The notes beneath the pieces were generated by a model that was given only the letters and a program-made list of their open reading frames with translations, was not told the DNA's origin and did not search any database. The translations under genes were made by a program, and so were the position numbers. DNA of 64,000 nucleotides, taken from contig NC_016473.1 of assembly GCF_000226095.1 (NCBI RefSeq), positions 2,046,001 to 2,110,000 of the forward strand, in the 5' to 3' direction. This document shows, one piece after another, positions 33,998-44,472 of the stretch. This DNA is from Thermothelomyces thermophilus ATCC 42464. Lineage: Eukaryota; Ascomycota; Sordariomycetes; Sordariales; Chaetomiaceae. How positions within the stretch are numbered: the first letter of the stretch is position 1; each line of letters begins with the position of its first letter.

Positions 33998-35602
33998 ACC
34001 AGGACGGCCTTGTGACACCATGCGACTCCCCGGCGGACCGAATTTTCCTTTCCCTACTTTGTGTTGCGTCGTTTTACGCATACGCCGCGCATTGCTTTCG
34101 GTTTCACGTTCGGAACTATCGGAATTTCTAATGCGGCGAACGTGGCTTATCATTTCAGACGGGGGCTGGCGACATTTGATACCGAGGTTCCCTCTCTGGC
34201 TTTGACGATAGACCGGAGTCTTTTTTTTCCCGTTTATTGAAACGGGACGGCTCCATTCGACGACTTGATACCCTTAGACCAGAACATTTGGGACGTCAAC
34301 AGCGCCCTGCCCGCTCATGCTACGGATTGGCATGGATTGCAGGCCGATTGATGTGGTCTGGACACCGGATCTTTCATCAACCCTCACGATCGTCACGTTT
34401 CTGCTCTTGGCCTGTTTCAGAGAGGGCTCGATGCGTTCACATAGAAATGGGAGGTCATGGCACGCCGCAGGCTCTTTGCATTTCTTTCTCTGTTAACTTA
34501 TTTGCTTTCCCGTTTCACGACACATTTCATAGACAAAAGTGGATTTCTCGGTTAATTATCTCTGGTCGACTGGGCGGTTCGACCTCGGCCAGGCGGTCTC
34601 AGGCCTAGGAAGCTTGAGAGATGGGCTGGTAATTTTTCGGCAGTTGAGGACTGGGAGCGGTTGATGAGGCATGATACCCCTTTGATGATTTCGGCCGGAA
34701 GAGGGGAAGAATGCTTCTTGGCTCTCATTGTTGGCCCCGGAAAACGGCCAGCGATCTGCGAAGGACGGGCAAGCGCGCAGGAACATGAATGGGTGCGCAA
34801 TCGGTCAGGCCCTTGCAGGGCTTCGGTTTCGACGGAGCAGATTACTCGAGCAGTGGCTTCGGTTCTCCGTGGCTCGAGACCACAGTCTATTACTGAGGAG
34901 TCCGAACAAAAAAAAATAAACCAACCCTATTTTGCTATTGTGGTTGGAGTTCTTCATTGGACTTCTATCTTTTTATCTCACGCGAACCGTTTCCCTCGTA
35001 ATTTGTGAGATTCCGTCCTAGAAATGAAAGGCTCGTCTGAACGTATAATGACCACATCCTCAATTACGGGTTATGCAGAATACGTAGAAGTTTGTTAAAA
35101 GGGGCGTCATCTCATCTACGAACTCCCTTTTTACATGACGGCTGTTGCGACTAAGGTTGCCTTTTAAAGGCTCCAGATCACACGGCTGATCGACAAAAAT
35201 GTCCCTCAAGAGTGAGAGTTTGCCGGTGCAACGAGATGCATTGTAGCTGTCTGTAGTCCGGCTAGGCTGATTTTTTTGGTTCATGGCACCCAGGTCTGTC
35301 ACGAGAATGCTTCCAAGTCCGCGCCGAATGCCACGCGGTCGCCTATATATATGGAGTAAAGATGCCAAGGCATCAGGAGGTCAATTCCTCCAAAATCGAC
35401 TCGAGCTCCTCTTTCCTAAAAGGGAGGCTCAGCAGTTCGGTGCCGATCGAGTCCTTGTGACTGGTGATGATCTGATGGTCGTGAAATCTGCAGCAGCAAA
35501 GTCAGCGGCGGGTTCCCGGACCTTTCTTTCCTCCGAGGCAAGATGAGGATGGATGGATGCAAGTCGAGTAGAATCAAAACGGGGTGGGTGATATAAATAA
35601 GC
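33998..35602. other. Convergent gap between DED1 and ORC2
   Basis: 3' regions of both genes. Short frames exist on both strands but none shows coding character or a known domain. No RNA gene recognised. Confidence 0.6.
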
Positions 35603-37207
35603 TTACTCCTTCAGCAGCGTCCGAAACGCCATCTCGGAACTGCAAATGAACTCCTCGACCGCCTTGTTGTATACCATTCGGTACTCCACCGCAACTTCCT
35701 CGGCTCCGCCCCCGCACCCGTCCCCGTGCTCCTCGGCGGCGACGAGCACCTCGCCCACCAGCAGCCGGAACAGCGCGCGCGCGTTCTCGGGCAGGCTGCG
35801 CAGCACGAAGGCGACGCCCTCCTTGCCGCCGACGCGCCGCGCCCGGCGGCCCAGCAGCTCGTGCACCTCGTCCACCACCTCCAGCTCGCAGGGGGCGAAG
35901 GGGGCGAAGGTGGTGCAGTCGTGGAAGAGCAGGTTGAGGGACGCGCGCAGGGCGGCGTCCCAGAGGAGCGGGAAGTCGGGCGTGTCGGCCGTGCAGGCGA
36001 GCCGGACCCGCGGGTGGGCGGCGAGCTGGGCGAGCATGGCCTGCAGGGCGGGCCGCCGGAGAGGCGGGGCGTCGATCGAGTTGACGAGGACGGTGAGGGA
36101 CGACGCCGTCGTTGTGGCGGGGGCAGAGGAGGCGGCGGTCATGTTGGCCAGGAGCGCCTGCAGGGCCGCGGCGGGGTTGCTGGTGTTGGCCGGAGCGAGG
36201 GAAGGGGGGAGGGCGGAGGTGAGGGTGGTGAGGATGTCGCGGGCGGTGAGGGTGCGGACGTAGCCGTTGATGACGACGATCGTGCGGGAGGGGTCGAGGG
36301 AGGACAGGTAGGAGGCGAAGTCGTGGAGAAGGCGGCGCTTGGAGCCGTAGCCGTACAGGCAGGTGCTGAAGCCCTGGGAGAGCTCGAAGGCCCACTGGGG
36401 GAAGGACTCGGCGTGGAGGGAGCGGAGGAAGTCGACGTCCGCGGCGTGCGGGTCTTTGAGCTGGCGTAGGATGGAGAAGTACTCTTCGTGCGTAAGAAGA
36501 TTGAGGGATGATAATGTGTTGTTGGACGTCTTTGAGAGACCCGGCTTGTTCTGATAGAAGTACTGCTCGTGGGGAGGCAGGTCGCGGGGAGGGGTGGGGG
36601 ACCTCTTCCGTCCGGCGGTCCTGCGCTTTCTTCCGGGGGTCCTCGAAGGTGTCGTAGGTTCCTGGACTTCTTGTTCTTCTTCTTCTTCTTCTCCTTCTCC
36701 TGCTTGTCCGTCTGCCTCGGCCTCCTCATCCTCGCTGGACTCGTATATCTCCCGCGCAATGTCCCCTTCCTCCACCTCGTCGTCGCTGACCGTCCCCCCA
36801 ATCACCCGGTCGATGAGGGCCCTGGCGCTCTTCCTCCTGGCCGACCTGTCTGCAATGCTCCGTCTACTTGGAGTATCTGTGCCATTGAGCCTCACCGGGG
36901 TTTCTGTGGGTTGTTTCTGTCGCCTGGCCGTGGGTGTTGTTGCGTGAGCTTTGGGTGTTCCCGTCGCTGCGGATTTGGGAGGTCGCCCTCGCCGTTTGGC
37001 AGGCGTCGAGTTCAAGGGAGATCGTACCCCTTCCTCCTCCAGGCTATCCTCTCCGAGGTTTGCACTGACAGTGCTAGCGGCTCCCGGGCGCCTTCGTCGT
37101 CTCGGAGTCTCGGCTTCGTCAGGTATTTCGTACGGGTCGTCTGGCAGATCGCGCTTTTGCGAAGCGCGCGGCGCTGGCGCCTCTGCTGAGGCCTTTCTGC
37201 GGGCCAT
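35603..37207 (-). CDS. ORC2: Origin recognition complex subunit 2
   Basis: Single exon, 534 aa. The N-terminal 200 residues are disordered, with AT-hook-like KRRGRPPKS and acidic stretches (YESSEDEEAE, GEGEEEEEEQE). The C-terminal half is the ORC2 fold: FSTCLYGYGSKRRLLHDFASYL, TIVVINGYV, VLVNSIDAPPLRRPALQAML and a winged-helix-like end (VGEVLVAAEEHG ... EYRMVYNKAVEEFICSSEMAF). ORC2 is part of the six-subunit complex that marks replication origins and loads MCM; its AAA+-like domain lacks a functional Walker A, consistent with GYGSKRRL here. Ala/Thr-rich loops are inserted around ALPPSLAPANTSNPAAALQ. The start ATG (37205-37207) is the only good candidate. It is divergent from GEP4. Confidence 0.95.
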   Translation of the reverse strand: MARRKASAEAPAPRASQKRDLPDDPYEIPDEAETPRRRRRPGAASTVSANLGEDSLEEEGVRSPLNSTPAKRRGRPPKSAATGTPKAHATTPTARRQKQPTETPVRLNGTDTPSRRSIADRSARRKSARALIDRVIGGTVSDDEVEEGDIAREIYESSEDEEAEADGQAGEGEEEEEEQEVQEPTTPSRTPGRKRRTAGRKRSPTPPRDLPPHEQYFYQNKPGLSKTSNNTLSSLNLLTHEEYFSILRQLKDPHAADVDFLRSLHAESFPQWAFELSQGFSTCLYGYGSKRRLLHDFASYLSSLDPSRTIVVINGYVRTLTARDILTTLTSALPPSLAPANTSNPAAALQALLANMTAASSAPATTTASSLTVLVNSIDAPPLRRPALQAMLAQLAAHPRVRLACTADTPDFPLLWDAALRASLNLLFHDCTTFAPFAPCELEVVDEVHELLGRRARRVGGKEGVAFVLRSLPENARALFRLLVGEVLVAAEEHGDGCGGGAEEVAVEYRMVYNKAVEEFICSSEMAFRTLLKE

Positions 37208-37551
37208 ATCCCATCACCTGCGTTTCAGACTCAAGTGACCGCAAGAACTGTCCATCTTCTTGCCTCCAAGATGCGACGCACGGGCGGCTTTGCTCGCTCG
37301 CCCAAAGTACACCCGAGAAACGGAGACGCGCCCAGGTTTTGCGACGCGACTTCCCCAAATTTCTTGAAAGTGGCCCGAGCTCCTGCCAACTTCGACACTT
37401 TCTGCTGTGGAAAGTCCGGTGCAAGTGGTGCTGAATAACCCACGCTCTTTCCTGTTAAGTTCTCCCTCATCGGTCTTTGTTTTGTAAGATTTATTTTGCC
37501 CTCCTCATTTGGGTTTGATGGTCCCCCTGGAACCCTCCTTGGCCGCGGAAC
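37208..37551. promoter_or_regulatory. Bidirectional promoter gap ORC2 / GEP4
   Basis: 344 bp between divergent start codons. Contains a CACCCGAGAAACGGAGACGCG segment region and a CT-rich part near GEP4. ACGCG (the core of MluI cell-cycle-box-like sites, ACGCGT) appears at 37327-37331 only in part. No stronger signal seen. Confidence 0.45.
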
Positions 37552-38377
37552 ATGAACCTGAACCTGTCGGGCTCGCTCAACGTTTTCAGGCTCCTGGCCA
37601 AGCCTTCACTATGTCTTCCTCATGCTACCGTGGCAACCTTCGATGATCTACCGATCCCACTCAACAAGGCATTTTCCAAGAATGTTAAACAGCCAGACAT
37701 CAGGGCCGTGGTGCTGGACAAGGATGACTGTTTTGCAATTCCGGATCACAACGAGGTCCACGAACCATACAAGGTGAATACGTTTGCCACACTTCGTTTC
37801 TGCTTTTGAGTGCTTTATTTTGTCATTGCTCCCTTGCGGTCTCTGATATGTTTTGGTTTATTTGTGCATATGCTGTGATCCCATGCTAAACTAAGAAGCA
37901 TCGATTCGAGGCTCTGCGAGCCGCCTACCCAGGACGGCGTCTCCTGATTGTGTCAAACACGGCCGGTGCAACAAGCTACGATGTTACCGGCAGGCTCGCC
38001 TCAGAAGTTGAAAAGTCGACTGGTGTTAGCGTTCTGTCGCACGCCGTGAAGAAACCGGGCTGCGGTGAGGAGATCATGTCGTACTTCCGCCAACACCCCG
38101 AGACAGGGGTGACGAGTCCTCACCAGATCGCCATTGTGGGCGACCGGCTGGCAACTGACATGATGCTGGCCAATATGATGGGCAGCTGGGGAATCTGGGT
38201 TAAAGATGGCGTTGTCCCCTTACATCAAAAGAGCATTGTGAGCTTTGAAAAGTCTGTCTTCATGCCGACCCCCAAACTGACCACACGTCTCAGTTCTCCA
38301 AGATTGAAAGAAAACTGGGACCCTATCTCCTCTCTCGGGGTTACTCAGCCCCAGATCCCTCGAGCCCTTTTGAGTGA
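37552..38377 (+). CDS. GEP4: Mitochondrial phosphatidylglycerophosphatase (Gep4-type HAD phosphatase)
   Basis: Three exons (37552-37773, 37899-38237, 38294-38377) give 214 aa. The HAD active-site motif is VVLDKDDCFA, matching the LDKDNC signature of Gep4, with SNTAG, KKPGC and the metal-binding loop VGDRLATDMMLANMMGSWGIWVKDG. It dephosphorylates phosphatidylglycerophosphate to phosphatidylglycerol, the step before cardiolipin synthesis, at the matrix side of the inner membrane. The first exon supplies a mitochondrial-type N-terminus. An acceptor three bases earlier (37896) would add one Lys; the spacing to yeast Gep4 favours the later one. The last intron is confirmed by the clean C-terminus FSKIERKLGPYLLSRGYSAP. 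Confidence 0.94.
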
Positions 38378-39049
38378 AGGCACGATAAGAAGTTCGGATG
38401 CTACCCATCACATGGCAGCCAGCTCTCGTTTATTTGTGGTTATCGAGGCACCTTCCAAGTGGCAGAACCGCGGGCACGCGAGTCACCGATTCACGGATCG
38501 GATGGCGCGCAAAATGCCACGGCACTGGAGTTATAACGGAAAATGCCGAAAGCCCTTCGATTTAGCAGCCACTCTGGACCCTTTCTGATGCTCTTTCTGA
38601 ACACTATTCACGCGACCTGGTGACGCGTGGGCTTCTGGGTCCTGATCCCATTGAATTGACGGGAAAGAGCTTGCTCGCCAACTGGCAGAATGTGGCTCTT
38701 GCCCTTGAGGTTCTTGGAGTCACTAGATATCGGACGGCATGACCGGGCTCTGCTATTGGACCCGGGCGCTCTACTGTTGATGGGCCTCGCACAATCGCTG
38801 GCCTCAGGTGACCGTGTCTATTTACCTCAGCGTGAAGCCATATTGTGGCCGGAGCATAGTTCGGATGGTCTGTCACCCGAGCAGCTGCCCTGGCCTATTT
38901 AACCCCCCAGCCCAGCTCTCTTCCTCCATCACACTTTTCCGCTTCCCTCTCCATCACAACAACTTCTCTTGAGCTACCGCAAGCCTCTACGCTCTTCATC
39001 CACAGATCAATAACACTAACAAGCTTTTCATTTCATTCACAAGATCATC
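38378..39049. other. Gap and CT-rich leader before SANT-like gene
   Basis: No gene seen. 38900-39020 is pyrimidine-rich with CACAACAACTTCTC-type leader sequence, followed by AAGATCATCATGG at the next start. Confidence 0.6.
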
Positions 39050-39881
39050 ATGGGTGGCAAAGTTTGGTCTAGGGAGGAAGAGGAGTACTTCTGGCTCCGG
39101 CTCATTCCTCACTCACCCAAGCGCCTTGGTGATGACATGTTCTTCAACGAAGAGAAGGATTGGGGCTGGGTCGGCGAGATGATGACCCAGTACATGGGTA
39201 ACAGGGCCCGCCGCAAGTACACTCAACTGTGTGTCTGTAAGTGTTTCTCTCTCTCTCATCGAAACCGTATCGCACCAAGGAAAAGCCATCGGCCACCGTG
39301 AATTGATCGCTAACGAGTGAATGATTAGTCGAGCATTACTTCCTGAACGCCTCTCTCTCGCGTTTCTCGCCCAACGTCGGCAATCTCTGCGCTCGCTACT
39401 GGAGATACGGTATGTTCTGCGTGAATTCAATCTACGGACAAGTCTAAGCAGCTAACCTGAGCATTTAGAACAGCATCAGCTTCGGCTGAGAGCGCGGGCT
39501 CTTAGAATTCAGCAGGAGGCGGCCCAGTCCGACTCCGAGGCCAACGCCTCTGGCGAGTCCTCGACCAGCCAAGCCGAGTCTCCCATCGAGGTCAACTCGG
39601 TTGTTGACCAGGACACGCCCATCGTCATCAACTGTCAGTTCCCCACGGTCCCTTCCCACTAATACAAGCCCCCAATTCACGGTCCCATTGCGGCACCGGA
39701 GCTTTTGCCTCGTCCAGATCCCTCTCACCGCCCCCAAATTTACACGCTCTGGTTCTGAGCTAACCACGATCGCTTGGCGACTGTAGAATCAAAAGATGAG
39801 GGCCTGTTTGTGACCCAGCAGCACAAGTTCCGGATGGACATGGCTGTTCCTCTTTGGGGCTACGGCTATCGCCACTGTTGA
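39050..39881 (+). CDS. Small SANT/Myb-like fungal protein, 3' end uncertain
   Basis: Exons 39050-39236, 39329-39409 and from 39469 on. The N-terminal 100 residues (VWSREEEEYFWLRLIPHS, MGNRARRKYTQL, FEHYFLNASLSRFSPN) resemble small ascomycete proteins with a SANT/Myb-like fold; role unknown, possibly DNA or chromatin binding. The third exon continues EQHQLRLRARALRIQQEA and a Ser/Glu-rich part. Its end is unclear. Reading through gives TAA at 39660-39662 (153 aa). Splicing from GTCAGT at 39634 to the TAG at 39786 creates a TAA at the junction. Splicing to AAAAG at 39795 extends to TGA 39879-39881 (172 aa, ending AVPLWGYGYRHC). The coding look of that last stretch favours the longer form, but the acceptor is atypical. 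Confidence 0.6.
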
Positions 39882-40370
39882 GCGGTGCTCGCCAAGGCAT
39901 CACAAGGCACTTCGCAGCGCACAGCGGTTTTTCTAGTCTTTTTTTTTTTTACTGGCAGACAGAAGTGATAAGGGAGACGGTCAAAGCAACCTCAGATCGC
40001 CAGAGCAATTGGCCGGAGAACGGCCTGCTTGCATGTTCTGAAGGGACTTTCTTACCGGCTGTGTGTATGGCTCGCGCTCACCTGCCAATTGGGGTGAGCC
40101 GGGTGAGCCGGCAGCTGTGCATTCCTGCATGCGCGTGCAACCTCTTTTCGAGACAGGAGCTACTTAATTAGGCAAGTGCATTTTTACGCTAGTTCAATTG
40201 GGAAGCCTTCAGTTCTCGAAAGTGCCTAAGATCCCTGCAACCCATCGTTGACGCGACCCCGCTCTTGGACTGCATGATCGCTTGGTAGCCAGCCATTTTC
40301 CACATGCTACAGCATCTCGCTAAGAACCCCATCAACCCAAAACGCCGTCCTCTCCTCCGTCCTCATCGCC
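39882..40370. other. Gap before putative nuclease gene
   Basis: No gene seen. Contains a T run (39941-39950) and a tandem GGGTGAGCC/GGGTGAGCC-like pair near 40090-40110. Confidence 0.55.
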
Positions 40371-41952
40371 ATGGCCCGCACTCGAGGCCAAGCTGCCGCC
40401 CAGAAAGGGTTCGCATCACCGGCGCCAAAGGCCCAAGGTACTCATTCTTCGTCGCGCCTAACAACACCCGCTGACAGTTGCAGGAACAGAACCCCAGGGT
40501 ATCCAGTTGCGTAAAGGCGCAAGCCAGCGTGCCGAGTCCAATCGCCGTATACGTCCGTCTGCGATCAGGGAGACGCCGTCTCAACAGGATCCGCCGGCGC
40601 TGCAAAGCAAAGGTCGCAAGCGCAAGCAACGGATCGAGCCTGGTGCGGCCCGAGAACGCCGTGGACCGAAGCGACAACCGATATCCCCTACACGCCCTGC
40701 CGGAGATACAATTGGTGAGCCAGCGATTGATAGCGGCGTGCCTGGACGTATTGACCCAGTTTCTTACTGGGTAAAGGAAGGGAACTGGCCCTCACAGACG
40801 GTTTCCACCATGAACCGTCTACTTGCGCGGAAGAAATCTACTCTATCCCGGAAGCGATCGAACTCTGATATATCGAAGACCCCTAGCGACCAGAAGCCAA
40901 GGGAGGAGAAGAGCGCGCAATATCGGGACCAGCGTTATGAGACCCTGCTCCAGTTCAACGGCAGCTATATGACGAAAGCTCCTGGAGGCTTAGCCAGTGC
41001 CAGCCAGGATCTTTGTCGATCTCTCCTCGAGAACCCGCAGCCAGTTCCCGGTGATACACTCTTCCAAGACGATATCTTCGAAACAACATGCGAGAAGATA
41101 CGTAACAAAAATGAGGCACGAGTAATTCAAGATATCAGTAGGCTGATTGTCCCTTCAGCCGAAAGTCTTGCTACATTTGGTGCAAAGCACCTTGACATCC
41201 TGATCGAAAGCGTCAACGAAGGGTGGAGCAACTCGATGCCTCTTACTGGTACTCGTCCGCAGCCTGACTACTCTGTTGGGTTTAGACGAGAGGCGTTCAC
41301 CAAGGACCAGCTCGCCAAGCTGTCGCCATGTATTGGCGACCTCATCGCCGGAGACGCCTCCCCGGTGATGGCTACGTACTATATGTACTTCCCCTTCCTG
41401 ACCTGCGAGGTGAAGTGCGGCACTGCAGCGCTCGATATCGCAGACCGGCAGAACGCCCATAGCATGACACTTGCGGTACGGGCTATCGTCGATCTCTTCC
41501 GTGCCGTAAAACGTGAAGATGAGGTCAACCGGAAAATCCTCGCCTTCTCTATCTCGCACGACAATACTTCGGTCCGGATCTACGGCCACTACCCGGTAAT
41601 AGCAGGGAACGACACCAAGTACTACCGGCATCCGATCCACAAATTCGACTTTACCGCGCTTGACGGAAAGGACAAATGGACGGCATATCGATTTACGAAA
41701 AACGTCTACGATATATGGATGCCCGAGCATTTTAAGAACATCTGCTCCGCCATCGACCAGTTGCCGTTGGAGTTAGACGTTGATGCCCCACCACTTTCCG
41801 ATACAACAACCGGGCTTTCCCAGGATCTAGGGGGCTTGATGCAGTCAGATGCCGGCTCCGTGTCACAGGACAGCCAGTCAAGCAACGCTAGACAACAAGG
41901 TCGCACCCCAGACACCTCCTTTACAGTGCCGGGGAAGAGAAGGAAGGGTTAA
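40371..41952 (+). CDS. Putative PD-(D/E)XK nuclease-fold fungal protein (DUF7924-like)
   Basis: Two exons (40371-40437, 40484-41952) give 511 aa. Residues 1-190 are basic, Arg/Lys/Ser-rich and probably disordered (possible nuclear signals KGRKRKQR and ARERRGPKRQ). The C-terminal domain has PQPDYSVGF (D284), then FPFLTCEVKCG (E331, K333) and DRQNAHSMTLAV (Q345). The order PD...ExK...Q with a helix after it is the arrangement of restriction-endonuclease-like nucleases. I recall this as a large, often lineage-expanded fungal family of unknown role (DUF7924); that name and the fold need an HMM search. Codon use is richer in A/T-ending and AGA/ATA-type codons than in TRA1 or DED1, which suggests an accessory gene. 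A diverged tandem duplication follows it. Confidence 0.8.
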
Positions 41953-42020
41953 GTCAAGCAGCAGTTTGGACGGGGTAGCGACTTTCCAGCTGGAGTTCAC
42001 GTGACACATGTTGTACGAAT

Positions 42021-42451
42021 CATGGCCAAAATGATCGCACACCTGAAACTCAGCGGCGGAAATCCCCAGAGAGGACGTTCTCGGTTGTGGACGCAGTTCT
42101 GGAAGAGGGGTCGCACCCCGTTGGGGAGGTTGAAGGGACGAGGATGAGGTCGAGGACATTCTGGACCTACGACCATAAGGAAGGCTGTGGAGTAGGTGGT
42201 CAAGTGGGAAGGACACGGCACGAGCACGATAGTTTCAATTTACCTGACAGATTCATGGCCAAAATGACCGCACACCCCAAACCCAGCGGCGCAAGTCCCC
42301 AGCAGAAAGGACGTTCTCGGTTGTGGACGCAAGTCGGGGAGGTTCAAGGGGGCATTCTGGACTCACGACCACAAGGAAGGCGGTGGAGTAGGTGGTCAAG
42401 TGGGAAAGATACGGCACGAGCACGATAGTTCCAATTTACCCGACAGATTCC
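42021..42451. repeat. Two diverged tandem copies, 233-bp period
   Basis: Copy 1 is 42021-42253 and copy 2 is 42254 to about 42451, both starting CATGGCCAAAATGA and ending in a CGACAGATTC/TGACAGATTC-type end. They share GGACGTTCTCGGTTGTGGACG and GGAGTAGGTGGTCAAGTGGG-type blocks. Copy 2 lacks two internal stretches. Most substitutions are C/T or G/A transitions. Confidence 0.92.
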
Positions 42452-42897
42452 TTCTCTGCACATCAGCTACATCCCCCAGGCAAAGTTCCTCCAGGGAATA
42501 ATAACTAATATCGCTCTAGGACGCCTGGCATAGCACTTTGGTTCTAGTCTCTTAAGGGAATGGGGAATGCAAATCTCTGCTTTTCTACAGGTATTGGTTT
42601 TCAGAGCATGATTATGTGATAGCCCTGCCATGTGAACTTGTGATGAGGGTGCGAATTTCTTCCTGGAGATTGGACTTTTTTTGAATTTTGTGGGAAGTTG
42701 TGGCCCAGTGTTTACACGGTTTACACGGTAATATCACATCGGATGGCATATTCTGGTGACGTGCACTAACGTGTCTAATGTAGTCGGTAACGCGAACTAC
42801 TTAGGAACGTGACTACTATTGCCAGTCGCCGTCGAAATAAGCTTTTTGCAACATGGGATTGCGAATGCCGAGACCCGGGGCAAAGCGGGCCGACGAC

Positions 42898-42931
42898 ATC
42901 ACTTCTCGCGGGGTATCACTTCTCACGGGGT
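42898..42931. repeat. 17-bp tandem doublet
   Basis: ATCACTTCTCGCGGGGT is followed directly by ATCACTTCTCACGGGGT, one mismatch. Confidence 0.9.
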
Positions 42932-43173
42932 AACTGGGATCGCCGAGAATGTCTTGCACGGCAACAACATCGCCGACAGCGCGATATTAGGATCCAACTT
43001 TGGGACAGCGATGCCGCATGCTCTACGGTGCACTTGATCTCTAGGTACGACATGATCGTTAAAGTCGGTGCGCTTTGATACGTACCGAGTTGGCGTTCCG
43101 TGAGCATCGTATCGTTCAAGCAGCCTTTTGATATTAAAAAAAAAGAAAAAAAAGAAAAAAGGCAACCTCCAGG

Positions 43174-44472
43174 ATGGCCTTGGACAAAGCTTATCCACGG
43201 CTGGAAGTGCCCATCTTTGGCCCAGATGATGGCTTACTAGCCGTATCACTGGGAGCAAGGCGGCTCGAGTTGAACCGAGCCGGGTCGTATGGTAAGTGAA
43301 CGAGCAGAAAGCCTTTTCTTATCTAAGGGCACTTGTTTTCATGCATGCCGTAGTCTCGCAGTGCACGTTGCTGGCCTCTCCGTGAGTTAACATCGATTTC
43401 ATGACTTGCTTTCTTTGAATTTACCTCTGCCACACAACCACCCCCTACGCCCTTGCCTCTCCATCGTTTTTCTTTTTTTTTTTTAAAAAAAAAAATGCTC
43501 TGCAGCTGGCTGACTCACTTACTTATTAACTCGCAAGCCCTGGGCGGAACAACCCCGACCCTCTCCGAGCTAGCTGCCCTCCTCTCCTCCCTCGGCGCCT
43601 CCGACCGCCGTCCGAGACCAGCCATCCGCATCATGATCCGACCCCGCGGGCCGCCCAAGTCAGCAACATCGACGATAATACCCAACAACACCGCTATTAT
43701 TACTACAGACGACACCGGCGGCGACCAAGCTTCCGACCGGGCTCCGGAACCGACGACGACCCCGCGGCAGCGGCCCGATCAGGACTTCCTCTACACCCCG
43801 TCCGAGCTGGCCGCCATGGCCGCCTCGATCCGCGCCTTCGCCGCCTCCGGCCTGCTCAGCCCCCGGCACGGAGACGGCTTCGTCTTTGGTGCCCTCCGCC
43901 TCGGCGACGACGGACGACGGCTCGAGCTGGACGTGGAGCGTAATAGGGAGCTAGTTAGCCTGGTTAAGGAGATCGAGATCGAGAGCGAGAGCGAGGGAGC
44001 GGGCGAGGGAGAGGGAGAGGGAGAGCGACCACCGTCGCCCCGGTTAGCCTGCGTCCTGCATCGGGCCGTGGATGATCTCCTCTCCTCCTCCTCCTGTTTG
44101 GGAGGGGATGATGATAATATCGAAGGGGTGATGCGAAGCGTGAGAGAGTGCGGGTTTGACGGCGTGTTGACTTCGGGCGGGAGGGGCCCGGCGCTGGGGA
44201 ATTTGGAAGGGTTGAAAGGGGTGATCGGCAGTGGTGCTGCTGCTGCCGCGGAAGCGAAGGGGTTAGAGGTTATTGTCGGCGGAGGGGTGCGCAGAGGGAA
44301 CCTGGACGCGCTGGTCCACGGACTGAAAAGGGGGACCGGGAACGATGCGCTCGGAGAGATGGTGTGGTTCCATTCCTCCTGCCTGGGTCCTGACGGGAGG
44401 CTTGATGAGCAGGAGGCGAGGGCCCTGGCAGAGCAACTATGGCGGTCCGGAGTGGTGTTGACGGACTATTAA
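43174..44472 (+). CDS. CutC-family protein
   Basis: Two exons (43174-43291, 43538-44472) give 350 aa. Exon 1 (MALDKAYPRLEVPIFGPDDG, then LGARRLELNRAGSY) is the typical CutC strand 1-2 region and joins to ALGGTTPTLSEL across a 246-bp intron. The TIM-barrel continues with IRIMIRPRGPP, DGFVFGALRL, CGFDGVLTSGG and LEVIVGGGVRRGNLDAL. CutC was first linked to copper tolerance in bacteria, but its biochemical role is unsettled; the family conserves Cys/His-type putative metal residues. Odd here are two low-complexity insertions: a Thr/Asp/Pro-rich stretch after PRGPP and an acidic Glu-Gly/Ser run (EIEIESESEGAGEGEGEGE). The long intron contains a T12A11 tract. Reading only the large exon would miss the N-terminus. 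Confidence 0.9.
43473..43495. repeat. T12-A11 homopolymer junction in CutC intron
   Basis: Twelve T directly followed by eleven A, a perfect self-complementary tract 42 nt upstream of the proposed acceptor. Confidence 0.95.

Larger units (their letters stand above)
41953..43173. other. Repeat-bearing gap downstream of putative nuclease gene
   Basis: Holds the 233-bp tandem duplication (42021-42451), GTTTACACG doubled at 42710-42727, a 17-bp doublet (42898-42931) and an A-rich tract (43136-43160) right before CutC. No coding gene recognised. Confidence 0.7.

Noticed and set aside
35283-35546. 87-codon frame downstream of ORC2
   Set aside because: Basic, low-information translation in the 3' gap; no conservation signal visible.
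37327-37331. ACGCG considered as an MluI cell-cycle box for ORC2
   Set aside because: Only a five-base partial match, too common to support a call.
42898-42931. 17-bp doublet considered as the start of a CRISPR-like or minisatellite array
   Set aside because: Only two directly adjacent copies without spacers; a simple tandem doublet.
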